From assembly GCA_016714785.1 (NCBI GenBank), contig JADKCC010000023.1, forward strand, positions 1 to 18,886: a stretch of DNA of 18,886 nt. The letters run 5' to 3'. A model generated the notes under the pieces. The model was given only the letters and a program-made list of their open reading frames with translations, made no database searches and was not told where the DNA came from. Each line of letters begins with the position of its first letter. The first letter of the stretch is position 1. A program made the translations under genes and the position numbers. This document shows, in pieces, positions 7,639 through 16,422 of this stretch. Source of the DNA: Saprospiraceae bacterium (GTDB lineage: Bacteria; Bacteroidota; Bacteroidia; Chitinophagales; Saprospiraceae).

Positions 7639-9186
7639 ATGAATATCAAACACTTATCCATTATTTTAGCCTTGTGCTTAGCTACAATTGCTGCACATGC
7701 CAATAACATCACCATCAGCAATGTATCCATCACGGGGCAGAACAATTCTCAGAAATTCAAACTCGTACAATTTGACATCTCCTGGGACAACTCCTGGCGG
7801 GTAGATTATGGTCCCAACAACTGGGATGCCGCATGGGTCTTTGTAAAATATCGCCGCAAATCCGACAATACCTGGCATCATGCCACTCTCCACTATGTAG
7901 ATGGGACTGGAAGTGGCGATGGGCACACTGAACCTGCCAATAGCAATATCGCCAGTACCAATGATAATGGCAGTGGAGGAGCACATGGTGTCTTCATTCA
8001 TCGTACTGATTTAGGTCAAGGCACGGTCACCTATACTGGAGCCAGACTCCGCTGGAACTATGGCGTCGATGGCCTCGGCGATGGAGACAATGTAGAGCTA
8101 GCTGTCATGGGTATAGAGATGGTCTATGTACCGCAGGGCAGCTTTTATGTAGGAAGTAGTGGTTTCGACGCTGGGACTTTTTACACCCACCCTACAATTT
8201 CCAATCCATATCAGATCACCAGTGAAGCGGCAATTACTGTAGGTACCACTGCAGGTAATTTGTACTATGCTACTGGATATGGAGATCAGCTTGGTCCCAT
8301 CCCTGTAGGTTTCCCTAAAGGCTACGCTGCCACCTACTGCATGAAGTACGAAATCACCCAAGGCCAATATGTGACCTTCCTTAACAGGCTCATTTATGCC
8401 CAACAAGTGACACGCACGGCAGTGCTACCTACATCAGCTGCCGGTACTGCCGCTATGACTACGGGTACATTGTACAGAAATGGTATAGACATCATGACAC
8501 CCGGAGTAGTTAGTTCCACATCTGCAGTATATGCTTGCAATCTGGATAACGATACCATCTACGATGAAGCCAACGATGGCCAAAGCATCGCCTGCAACTG
8601 GCTCTCATGGGCTGATGTCGCGGCCTATCTCGACTGGGCTGCCCTTCGGCCGATGACGGAGCTGGAGTTTGAGAAGTTTGGACGTGGCAATCAAAATCCG
8701 GTAGCCAATGAATATGCCTGGGGGAGTACTCAAAGATATGGAGCTCAAAGTATCCTCAATCCCGGATTGAATACCGAAATAACCTGCTGTGGGGAAAATA
8801 GTGTTTTTAATGTTGGATCAGCCGCAAGCGTACAAGGCCCAATGCGATCCGGCAACTTTGCTCAAATGGCTACTACGAGAGCACAATCGGGAGCTTCCTA
8901 CTACGGCATCATGGAGCTAAGTGGTAATCTAAATGAGAGACCTGTCACCGTAGGGCACCCTACAGGCCGGGATTTTTCAGGTAATGGCGACGGTTTATTA
9001 AGTAACACAGGAAATGCCAACTATCCATGGTGGCCAGGAACCAATGCTGTAGGTGTTGGCTCCCGTGGCGGTGGTTGGAATCTTAACGACGCTTTAATGA
9101 GGTTGTCAGATCGCCTTCAAGCAGCTTTCACTGATGATATTCGTGGCGGTGGTTACGGCGGTAGAGGCGTTCGGTTGGCACCGTGA
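7639..9186 (+). CDS. Exported FGE/SUMF1-fold protein, probably non-catalytic
   Basis: The 515-residue protein has a signal peptide (MNIKHLSIILALCLATIAAHA) and an N-terminal beta domain (about 22-150) of a type found before SUMF1 domains in Bacteroidota. An FGE-sulfatase/C-type-lectin-like domain follows (about 155-515), with MVYVPQGSFYVG, KYEITQGQYVTFLN, RPMTELEFEKFGRG, GIMELSGNLNERP and a closing RGGGW...RLSDR...GGRGVRLAP. Formylglycine-generating enzymes need two cysteines in this last segment; none is present, so a binding rather than enzymatic role is likely. The last 40 codons resemble the variable region of diversity-generating-retroelement targets, but no reverse transcriptase or template is in the window. 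GC content is visibly higher than in flanking genes, hinting at a different history. It follows the LytTR gene by 43 nt and is probably in its operon. Confidence 0.85.
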   Translation: MNIKHLSIILALCLATIAAHANNITISNVSITGQNNSQKFKLVQFDISWDNSWRVDYGPNNWDAAWVFVKYRRKSDNTWHHATLHYVDGTGSGDGHTEPANSNIASTNDNGSGGAHGVFIHRTDLGQGTVTYTGARLRWNYGVDGLGDGDNVELAVMGIEMVYVPQGSFYVGSSGFDAGTFYTHPTISNPYQITSEAAITVGTTAGNLYYATGYGDQLGPIPVGFPKGYAATYCMKYEITQGQYVTFLNRLIYAQQVTRTAVLPTSAAGTAAMTTGTLYRNGIDIMTPGVVSSTSAVYACNLDNDTIYDEANDGQSIACNWLSWADVAAYLDWAALRPMTELEFEKFGRGNQNPVANEYAWGSTQRYGAQSILNPGLNTEITCCGENSVFNVGSAASVQGPMRSGNFAQMATTRAQSGASYYGIMELSGNLNERPVTVGHPTGRDFSGNGDGLLSNTGNANYPWWPGTNAVGVGSRGGGWNLNDALMRLSDRLQAAFTDDIRGGGYGGRGVRLAP

Positions 9187-9255
9187 TCAATGGGAGTTCA
9201 ATTAGTACAATGATTTCAATGTCTTCGGCGCAATGGGGTTCAATAAGTTCAATGG
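9187..9255 (+). repeat. Degenerate 9-bp repeats downstream of the SUMF1-fold gene
   Basis: Units like GTTCAATNN recur in phase: GTTCAATTA (9196), GTACAATGA (9205), TTTCAATGT (9214), then GTTCAATAA (9238) and GTTCAATGG (9247). The stretch after CAATGGG near 9189 also resembles the one after CAATGGGG near 9231. It is not coding in the frame of the gene before it. Its function is unknown. Confidence 0.5.
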
Positions 9256-9280
9256 ATTTTAAATAAAAAAAATAAATTAA

Positions 9281-10654
9281 ATGAGAGAATATAGAAATAA
9301 TTTATTTTTAGTTTGTTTGGTTATATTCTTATTTAGTAATATAAATAAATTATTCAGCCAATGTAATAATACCTCACAATGGCCAACTAGTATTGTGAGT
9401 ATTATGGCATGTGGTTATAATGAAATTATAAATAATATCTTTGCCGGAGAGTATAGCCTCACCTCAGGATATCAGCATAATGCTACATTGATATTTTCAT
9501 CATCGGTGTCTTCAGACTATATTACCATACAGCGTGATGGAGACAATACTGTAATAGCACACGGCGTGACGCCACTTACCATAAATTACCTATCGTCCGA
9601 TGGAAACCTAAAAGTACATATCAATACTAATGCTGCATGCGCTACACAAAACACAGCCAGGATATCCTCCGTGGTGCAACTATGTGGTTGTTTAAACCCA
9701 ATTCAATACCCACCTACAGATATCAATGTAAACCTTGGAATGAATACACTTTCTACGGTCCAATGGGCAGGCGACTTCAATGTGACCAAAGGTTACTTAC
9801 ATGGGGCTTTGTGTATCTATAGTTCTTCTATAGCCACAGACTATATCACGATCAGAAAAGCATCAGATAAGACCATCCTGGTATCAAACCTTAGTCCCGT
9901 ATCCCTTTCTTATGAAGCTACTATGGGTAGCATAGAGATGCATATCAACACCAACGCTTCTTGCGGCACCCAAAATACAAACAGAACGACCACGATGCTT
10001 ATGGAATATAGTATGTACAGAGGTGGTGTATCTGATGGATATGCTGATGCAACATTTGACCAAGGGCCTAATCCTGCTCTTGCCATGTATCGCGGTGGCA
10101 ATGATGATGGCTTTTCATTAGCCAGGATAGACCAAGGGCCTAATCCAACGCTTACCATGTATCGCGGTGGAAATGATGATGGCTTTTCATTAGCCAGTAT
10201 AGATCAAGGGCCTAATCCTGCACTTACTATGTATCGCGGTGGCAATGATGACGGTTTTTCCTTAGCCAGTATTGATCAAGGGTTTAATCCTGCACTTACC
10301 ATGTATCGGGGTGGCAATGATGATGGCTTTTCGTTAGCCAGTGTAGATCAGGGTCCTAATCCTGCACTTACCATGTATCGCGGTGGTGTAGATGATGGCT
10401 TCGCTATCGCAGATTATGAGCAATGTGATGGTACTATGACCAGATGGTACGGCAGCATCAGCATCGACTGGCACAATTTCCAAAACTGGGAATGTGGGAT
10501 CTTACCTACACTCACCAGCGATGTCATCATTCCAAGCGGGGCGAACTTATTTCCCACGGTATCTGCCAACGATGAGATAAGGAGCATCAACTTGCAACCA
10601 GGTTCTACACTCCACATCTTGTCGCCTGCCATTTTAAAAATAAATGGATTGTAA
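9281..10654 (+). CDS. Exported repeat protein with 24-residue MYRGG repeats
   Basis: The 457-residue protein starts with a signal peptide ending near LFSQ. Two similar beta domains follow (about residues 45-140 and 145-240), sharing SDYITI(Q/R) and VHINTNA.C.TQN, so one arose by duplication. Next come six 24-residue repeats beginning MYRGG and containing DDGF and DQGPNPAL (about 245-390). The end (about 390-457) has WYGSISIDWHNFQNWECGILP and DVIIPSGAN, a short beta motif that also occurs twice in the next protein. The Asp/Gly-rich repeats could bind calcium, but that is a guess. The product ends soon after this motif with no T9SS sorting domain, so the C-terminus may have been lost. A gap of 94 nt separates it from the SUMF1-fold gene. 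Probable location is exported or extracellular; no known family was recognised for the repeats. Confidence 0.75.
   Translation: MREYRNNLFLVCLVIFLFSNINKLFSQCNNTSQWPTSIVSIMACGYNEIINNIFAGEYSLTSGYQHNATLIFSSSVSSDYITIQRDGDNTVIAHGVTPLTINYLSSDGNLKVHINTNAACATQNTARISSVVQLCGCLNPIQYPPTDINVNLGMNTLSTVQWAGDFNVTKGYLHGALCIYSSSIATDYITIRKASDKTILVSNLSPVSLSYEATMGSIEMHINTNASCGTQNTNRTTTMLMEYSMYRGGVSDGYADATFDQGPNPALAMYRGGNDDGFSLARIDQGPNPTLTMYRGGNDDGFSLASIDQGPNPALTMYRGGNDDGFSLASIDQGFNPALTMYRGGNDDGFSLASVDQGPNPALTMYRGGVDDGFAIADYEQCDGTMTRWYGSISIDWHNFQNWECGILPTLTSDVIIPSGANLFPTVSANDEIRSINLQPGSTLHILSPAILKINGL
10013..10414 (+). repeat. Tandem 72-bp repeats (MYRGG units)
   Basis: Units begin at 10013, 10085, 10157, 10229, 10301 and 10373; the last is partial. 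The middle three or four are almost identical at the DNA level, while the first and last have diverged, a usual pattern for recent expansion by slippage or unequal recombination. The array keeps the frame, so changes in copy number would lengthen or shorten the protein by 24 residues each. Confidence 0.92.
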
Positions 10655-10757
10655 CCCAATGAGTATAAACCCTTCAGGATTCGACTCCACATTTTAAAAA
10701 ATCAATAATTGATCAACCTGTTATACCACGTTAAAAAACAATATTAAACATTCATTT

Positions 10758-13433
10758 ATGAGATTAATCATTTACATTTCATTACTCAGTTTTGCTTTCA
10801 CAAACAAAACATATGCCATCACCATCAACTGGGATGGAGGTGGAGATTATAAAACTTGGACTGACCCTCTAAATTGGGACTGCGATTGTCTTCCTGGTGT
10901 CAATGATTTTGTTGTTATAAATACAGTTATTGATACAGTAGAAATCCCCACTGGCGCTTCTGTACATGTCAATGAGATTTTGGTTTACTGGAGTTTCACC
11001 GTATCTACTGGAGCTACCCTTGTAGTGGATGATAAAATTCGCTTGTGGTTTGGAAGTGACTTTATTAATAACGGGACCATTACGATTAATGGGGAAGGAT
11101 TGTATGTCACAGATACTAGATATATTATAAACAATGGCGCGATCAATTTTAATGGGACCATGGACCCAAGTATAGACCTTTCATCATCTGGTATGGATAC
11201 CATTTCTTTCATCAATAATGGCTCGCTCAATTGGAATTTTAGCAATTTTGGATTTTTGTATAAGTTGGGCAAAACTGGTTTTGTAAATCAATTATCAGGC
11301 TCCATCAATTCCGCTTCTATACTAAATAATGCGGGTACTTTTGTCAATTATGGTATCATTACTACCAATAAATCAGTTTCCAATGTTTCTAGTTTTACCA
11401 ACGAAAGTACAGGAAAAATTTATTGTGGAAGGGTTGGTAATGGAGGTAATTTTACCAATAATGGTAGTATTGTAGTAGAAAATGAAGGTACATTGTTTTG
11501 TATTTCAAATGGCGGAATCTGGACAAGCAATGGTTCAATTGAAGTTACAGGAAAAAATATTGTCGAAAATTCCAACGAGATGCATTTGAATGGACCAGTT
11601 GTCTTCAATGCTGACCTTTCCTATGACGGCCTTGTCAATGATGGAAACTTATTTTTTGGCGGAACTGAAAACAATACGCAACTCAACTGTAAATGGACCA
11701 ATAATGCAGGCAAGGTGATGACCATCGAAACATGCGAAAATGTAATCCATAACGGACCTTTTATCAATCATGGTACCTTGTATAATTATGGTGTTTTTAG
11801 ACACACTCACAATGAAATTCCAATTTTAGGCTCATTTAGCAATGCAGGAATTTTTCATAGCAATGTTGAGCTTATTGGTTTTCCACCACCAACGATGCCG
11901 GATCCATCTGTAAATTATGGCATCCATCTAAAAAAAATAGAAGGTCAGCAATGTGCAGGTACTCTGGTCAATGATTTTTTTACTGGCAGTTTGTTCAATA
12001 TAAATCAAACACCATCTGGCATATTTACCGATGTAGGATTGACCGTATCAGCAGGAAGTCTTGATTTTATAAATAAAACTTTTACACCTAGTGCAGCATG
12101 TCAAGGTCTCACCACGCTTTATTTATCTATTGAAAAACCAGGCTGTGGAACAGATGTTTATGAATTAAATTTTAGTTTACCCATCTACGCTCCCACTACC
12201 TATTATGAAGATACGGATTTTGATGGATTTGGTAATTTGGCCAGTCCTTTATTGGTAGAATGTGCCGCCGCGCCTATTGGTTACTCTTTATTCAGTACGG
12301 ACTGCGATGACAATAACCCTGATGTATATCCTGGAGCACCAGAAATTTGTAACGACAAGGATTATAATTGTGATGGCATGATCACAGGCACTAATCCTGC
12401 ACCTACATGGTATCAAGATTTGGACAATGATGGATATGGTAATGTAGCTGTAAGTATCACTAACTGTAATCCTATTTTTGGATATGTGGCTTTAGATAAT
12501 GATTGCAACGACAATGATGGTTTTATTTACCCTTCGGCATTGGAAGGTTGTAACAACATAGACGACGATTGTGATGGACTTATTGATGAAGATTTTCCAC
12601 CCACAACAGTCACTTTTAATGGAAGTGCAGATTCGGATTGGTTCAATACGGCAAATTGGACACCTGCTATGGTTCCTGGGTATTGTGTAGATGTCATCAT
12701 TCCTGCTGGTATGATAGTCACAGCAGGTGGCATGGGCATGACGGCTACCTGTCGGTCTATGAGTATAGCGGCTACATCTTCTGTATCTGTAAATGATAAT
12801 GTACAGTTAAATATTACGGGAGGAACTATGTTCGGTATCTCCAATGCCGGAACTTTAAACTTAAATAATGATTCCTACATCAATGTCCAATACATCAATG
12901 GTAATGGTATAGAAAATGGCAACACAATCACTATGACTGGAAATGCAATCCTATACATCAGTGTGACTTCTCAAAGCAGCATACGCAATCTATCGGGTGG
13001 TACTATAACCATAAACAGCAATAATGGTCTGGACATGAATGCTGCTAACGAAAATGCCATTTACAACTTAGGTACCATGCATAGAAGTGGTTTTTTCAAC
13101 GCCAATAATATCACTGGCAGCACGATAAAAAACGAAGGTGTGTTTAATAATAATGATAATCTATTTATCAATGCATTTGGCTTACCAAGATGGTTTGTCG
13201 AGAATCTTAACGGTGGTATCATCAATAACAATGTAGGACAAACGTGGACATTTCCGATACCAGGATCTTTATATAATGTATCGGATATGGGATTGGTCAA
13301 TCATGCGGGAGCTACATTTAATAATTATGGTACTCTCCAGTTTTTTGGACACAGGATAGCTGGATCTGGTGCTTTTGTTAGCTATGCGGGTAGTGCTGTG
13401 GAAGGGTGTGTGCCGGGATTGGGATGTCCTTAA
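10758..13433 (+). CDS. Large exported protein with MopE-type Asp-rich motifs
   Basis: The 891-residue protein has a signal peptide (MRLIIYISLLSFAFTNKTYA). It opens with the motif W.G......W.D.LNWDCDCLPG..D, then a long Asn/Gly/Ser-rich region (about 60-400) whose recurring NNG and NHG phrases suggest a beta-solenoid. Residues about 480-613 hold two copies of a MopE-like putative metal-binding motif, each with YYEDTDFDGFG or WYQDLDNDGYG, then a CDDNN or CNDND loop, YP.A.E.CN, and a D.DCDG end; in the family these Asp-rich loops bind calcium or other metals. A second W.NTANW...VPG..DVIIPAG motif follows (about 620-660), then another solenoid-like stretch. It ends GCVPGLGCP without a T9SS tail. 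It lies 103 nt after the MYRGG gene, with which it shares the NW motif. A structural surface role is inferred. Confidence 0.78.
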   Translation: MRLIIYISLLSFAFTNKTYAITINWDGGGDYKTWTDPLNWDCDCLPGVNDFVVINTVIDTVEIPTGASVHVNEILVYWSFTVSTGATLVVDDKIRLWFGSDFINNGTITINGEGLYVTDTRYIINNGAINFNGTMDPSIDLSSSGMDTISFINNGSLNWNFSNFGFLYKLGKTGFVNQLSGSINSASILNNAGTFVNYGIITTNKSVSNVSSFTNESTGKIYCGRVGNGGNFTNNGSIVVENEGTLFCISNGGIWTSNGSIEVTGKNIVENSNEMHLNGPVVFNADLSYDGLVNDGNLFFGGTENNTQLNCKWTNNAGKVMTIETCENVIHNGPFINHGTLYNYGVFRHTHNEIPILGSFSNAGIFHSNVELIGFPPPTMPDPSVNYGIHLKKIEGQQCAGTLVNDFFTGSLFNINQTPSGIFTDVGLTVSAGSLDFINKTFTPSAACQGLTTLYLSIEKPGCGTDVYELNFSLPIYAPTTYYEDTDFDGFGNLASPLLVECAAAPIGYSLFSTDCDDNNPDVYPGAPEICNDKDYNCDGMITGTNPAPTWYQDLDNDGYGNVAVSITNCNPIFGYVALDNDCNDNDGFIYPSALEGCNNIDDDCDGLIDEDFPPTTVTFNGSADSDWFNTANWTPAMVPGYCVDVIIPAGMIVTAGGMGMTATCRSMSIAATSSVSVNDNVQLNITGGTMFGISNAGTLNLNNDSYINVQYINGNGIENGNTITMTGNAILYISVTSQSSIRNLSGGTITINSNNGLDMNAANENAIYNLGTMHRSGFFNANNITGSTIKNEGVFNNNDNLFINAFGLPRWFVENLNGGIINNNVGQTWTFPIPGSLYNVSDMGLVNHAGATFNNYGTLQFFGHRIAGSGAFVSYAGSAVEGCVPGLGCP

Positions 13434-13489
13434 TTTATGTTTAGTCTTTTTACCATATATAATGTTTAAGTAAACCAAAAAAAATTAAT

Positions 13490-14590
13490 ATGAAACAAGT
13501 AAATTTTATTGCATCTTTTATCTTTTTGTGTTGCAGCTTTCAGTTGACGGCACAGAATGTAGGCGTGGGTACAACAGCTCCTGCAAGCAGGCTTACGGTA
13601 GTAGGTGATGCTGGTAACCCTACTATTCCGGGGACAACTTCTACTGGTGTTTTGAGAGTAGAAGTAGGTACAAATAATAATGAAGGAATTGATATTGGCA
13701 AATCTCAAACTTTCCCTTTTTCTGGATGGGTACAATCAGGATTTAATGGTATCGCAGCTGATCCACTCTCACTCCAGCCTCTCGGTGGAAGTGTAGGGAT
13801 AGGTGTGCTGGCCCCACATGCTTCCGCTGCATTGGACGTCACATCCACTACTCAGGGCTTACTACCACCACGGTTGACTTTAGCACAAAGAAATGCCATC
13901 GCCACACCAGCAGAAGGGTTGATGATATCATGTACAGACTGCACCGTAAAAGGTCTACATCAGTACATCAACGGAGTATGGCAAGCGATGACCTCAGGCA
14001 ACACCGGCAACTATGGCACCGTAGTCAATCCTGTCACCGGCAAGGTGTGGCTCGACCGCAATCTGGGAGCTACCCAAGTGGCAATTAGCTCTACAGATTT
14101 ATTCAGCTATGGCAATCTTTTCCAATGGGGCCGAGGTGCAGATGGACATCAGGTGCGTACATCCGGCAATATCCCAACCCAAGCAACGGACTGGCTAGCA
14201 GGTAGTGGTGCTTGGAATGGATCATTTATCACGGTTTTCACAAACTGGTTAAGTACCGGTGAAACACATATGTGGTCTGGTACCGCAGCAGAAAACAATC
14301 CATGTCCGTCCGGATTTCGGCTGCCTACCAATGCCGAATGGGAACAAGAAAGGCTAACCTGGTCACCTAGTAATTCCTACGGAGCCTTTGCCTCTCCGTT
14401 GAAATTGCCGATGGCAGGCTATCGCCTTAGCAGCAATGGTGGATTTAGCTATGTGGGTAATGTCGGCAGCTATTGGAGTAGTACAGCTAATGGCAGCAAT
14501 GCTAACGCTCTATATTTCACCGATGGCTATACCTCCACGGGTTACGGGTTACGGGGTACCGGGAGTTCTGTTCGTTGCATAAAAGACTAA
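13490..14590 (+). CDS. Exported FISUMP-domain protein
   Basis: The 366-residue protein has a signal peptide ending SFQLTAQ and an NVGVGTTAPASRLTVVG module. Next comes a stretch typical of Bacteroidota tail-fibre-like exported proteins, including ALDVTSTTQGLLPPRLT and QRNAIATPAEGLM (about 110-150). The C-terminal part (about 172-366) is a Fibrobacter succinogenes major paralogous (FISUMP) domain: GKVWLDRNLGATQVA, SYGNLFQWGRGADGHQ, PCPSGFRLPTNAEWEQE, GSYWSS and the closing SSVRCIKD. This domain is related to C-type-lectin-like folds and is thought to bind ligands; no enzymatic activity is known to me. It begins 56 nt after the 891-residue gene, with no clear promoter between them, so it is probably the last gene of the 7182-14590 operon. 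Like the SUMF1-fold gene it is GC-richer than its surroundings. Confidence 0.85.
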   Translation: MKQVNFIASFIFLCCSFQLTAQNVGVGTTAPASRLTVVGDAGNPTIPGTTSTGVLRVEVGTNNNEGIDIGKSQTFPFSGWVQSGFNGIAADPLSLQPLGGSVGIGVLAPHASAALDVTSTTQGLLPPRLTLAQRNAIATPAEGLMISCTDCTVKGLHQYINGVWQAMTSGNTGNYGTVVNPVTGKVWLDRNLGATQVAISSTDLFSYGNLFQWGRGADGHQVRTSGNIPTQATDWLAGSGAWNGSFITVFTNWLSTGETHMWSGTAAENNPCPSGFRLPTNAEWEQERLTWSPSNSYGAFASPLKLPMAGYRLSSNGGFSYVGNVGSYWSSTANGSNANALYFTDGYTSTGYGLRGTGSSVRCIKD

Positions 14591-14754
14591 AGATATAAGT
14601 GGAAAGTGGAAAGTTTGAAAGTAATCAGTTTTTGCACTTATTCAAGGTAGGGATGATCTCTACTTTATGGAGCAGGTGATGGCTGGTTGGGATCTCAATC
14701 TGCCTTCATTGCATTACAGCAGACAGGTCTTAATCTTATTCTTTTTCTAAATTC

Positions 14755-14811
14755 TAACATGATCATGTGACAGGCGAAATTTAAAGTAAGGCTGACTTTG
14801 ACCTACCTTTG
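14755..14811 (+). promoter_or_regulatory. Palindrome-promoter module upstream of the kelch-like gene
   Basis: TAACATGATCATGTGA (14755-14770) has the perfect 12-bp palindrome ACATGATCATGT at its core. It is followed by 9 nt, TTTA in the -33 position (14780-14783), 20 nt and TACCTTTG (14804-14811). Spacing is the same as at the other plus-strand copies. The -7 box lies inside the longest possible open frame of the next gene, so translation must begin downstream, at 14873. No coding sequence was found between 14591 and this site. Confidence 0.75.
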
Positions 14812-14872
14812 TGTGATCATCCACATTAGTTATTGGCTAAACCAAATCAATCATTTTTTAAAAATATCCTTT

Positions 14873-16249
14873 ATGAGACCATACATTTTGTTCCACTTTG
14901 TTTTTTTCTTCATACAGCATGGTTTTAGCCAAACTGTAGAAATCCAAGGACAACTAAAAGTATCTACAGTAAATCAAAATAACTCAGTTAATGATGTGGT
15001 GATACGAAATATTGACGGGACTATAGGAAAGCGCGATGCTTCCACTATAGGTGGTCTCCCAAGTATGGGGATTGTGTTGAGTGATGTGGAAAACAATTCA
15101 AGTTTACTCAATGCAGGCTATACAAATATTGGCATCCTAAATACTCAAAGTGCAAATGCAGGGTCAGGTGGCAATATCTATGGTGAATGGGGCGGAATGA
15201 CGTTGACGGATGCACCTTCAGCTAGGTTTGGACATACAGCTGTTTGGACGGGGGACCATATGCTGATCTGGGGCGGACTTGTAAATACAGGAGGAGCATT
15301 CAAGCCTTCTCTGGATACCTGGACCCCTATGACTTCTAACAATGCCCCATCAGCCAGAAGTAGTCATACTGCTGTATGGACGGGGAGCCATATGTTGATC
15401 TGGGGCGGAACGGTAGGAAGTAGTGAAACAAATACGGGTGGGTCGTACAATTTCTCTACTGATTCATGGACTCCTTTGGCTATGTTACATGTCCCATCAC
15501 CAAGAAGAGGTCATACAGCTATATGGACAGGTACTGAGATGATAATATGGGGCGGAATAAACACTGGAGTCCGCACAAATACAGGAGCAAGATACGATCC
15601 AGCTACTGATACCTGGACTCCTTTGACTACATTAAATGCCCCATCGGCGAGATATTCGCATACTGCTGTATGGACAGGTACCGAGATGATAATTTGGGGT
15701 GGACTTTCATCTACGACAATAAATACAGGAGGAAGATACAATCCAGTTACAGATACCTGGACTCCTTTGACTACATTAAATGCCCCATCGGCGAGATATT
15801 CGCATACTGCTATATGGACAGGTACTGAGATGATAGTATGGGGTGGAATGGCTAGTCCTGATAAAGTAAACACAGGAGGCAGATATAATCCTACAACTGA
15901 TACTTGGGTCACAACATCAACTATAAATGCACCTTCCCCAAGATCAGACCAATCAGGTGTGTGGACAGGCAATGAAATGATCATTTGGGGAGGAACAAAT
16001 ATTACTAACGAGCGAACAGATACGGGAGGAAGATACAATCCAAGTACAGATATTTGGTTTACAACATCTACAGTAAATGCACCTTCCTCAAGATCTTTTC
16101 ATTCATCTGTATGGTCAGGGTCGGAGCTGCTTGTTTGGGGAGGAAGTACAAGTAGTATGAGCCTTAATACAGGGGGAAGATATAATCCAGTCATACCTGG
16201 ATACTCCAGTTTTGTTCCTACTAATTTCTACTTATATAAGAAGAACTAA
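14873..16249 (+). CDS. Exported seven-bladed kelch-like propeller protein
   Basis: The longest frame opens at 14798, but the promoter's -7 box (14804-14811) lies inside it and the sequence before 14873 is not signal-like. The ATG at 14873 gives MRPYILFHFVFFFIQHGFSQ, a clear signal peptide, and a 458-residue product. After a short N-terminal module (VEIQGQLKVS, then RNIDGTIGKRD) there are seven repeats of about 48 residues (roughly 105-450) of the form NAPSAR..HTAVWTG.EMIIWGG....NTGGRYNP.TDTW. This is the kelch pattern of a seven-bladed beta-propeller, one blade per repeat, usually used for protein or glycan binding. Blades 4 and 5 are almost identical at the DNA level. The C-terminus has no T9SS domain. 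It has its own palindrome-promoter and so is probably not part of the upstream operon. Confidence 0.85.
   Translation: MRPYILFHFVFFFIQHGFSQTVEIQGQLKVSTVNQNNSVNDVVIRNIDGTIGKRDASTIGGLPSMGIVLSDVENNSSLLNAGYTNIGILNTQSANAGSGGNIYGEWGGMTLTDAPSARFGHTAVWTGDHMLIWGGLVNTGGAFKPSLDTWTPMTSNNAPSARSSHTAVWTGSHMLIWGGTVGSSETNTGGSYNFSTDSWTPLAMLHVPSPRRGHTAIWTGTEMIIWGGINTGVRTNTGARYDPATDTWTPLTTLNAPSARYSHTAVWTGTEMIIWGGLSSTTINTGGRYNPVTDTWTPLTTLNAPSARYSHTAIWTGTEMIVWGGMASPDKVNTGGRYNPTTDTWVTTSTINAPSPRSDQSGVWTGNEMIIWGGTNITNERTDTGGRYNPSTDIWFTTSTVNAPSSRSFHSSVWSGSELLVWGGSTSSMSLNTGGRYNPVIPGYSSFVPTNFYLYKKN
15608..15833 (+). repeat. Recently duplicated kelch blade (144-bp period)
   Basis: About 82 bp starting at 15608 and again at 15752 differ at only two positions in the part compared (tgctgtatgg/tgctatatgg and ggtaccgag/ggtactgag). 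The offset of 144 bp is exactly one 48-residue blade, so blades 4 and 5 arose by a recent in-frame duplication or were homogenised by conversion. Confidence 0.85.
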
Positions 16250-16422
16250 AACGCTAATAGCAAGAATGATCATTCAAATTTTGAGAGATATTAAATCATT
16301 TGCATTGAAATTGAGAATAACTTCTTATGTTTAGTATAATTATTTTTCTAAAGTAGAAAGTCGTCAAAAAAACATGACAGGCGGCTTCTATTAGAAAAGT
16401 AATGAGTCTCAGCATCAAATTC

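Noticed and set aside
7639..9186. SUMF1-fold protein as an active formylglycine-generating enzyme
   Set aside because: The C-terminal segment that carries the catalytic cysteine pair in the family contains no cysteine.
14591..14754. A short gene fragment in the spacer before the kelch promoter (readable as GRDDLYFMEQVMAGWDLNL)
   Set aside because: It has no start, no family resemblance that I can name and stops soon after; too weak to annotate.
14798..14872. Upstream start for the kelch-like protein
   Set aside because: The TACCTTTG -7 box lies within it, and the ATG at 14873 gives a clean signal peptide.
15511..16038. 175-codon minus-strand open frame opposite the kelch gene
   Set aside because: It mirrors the kelch repeats, has no signal or promoter, and the plus-strand reading explains the sequence fully.
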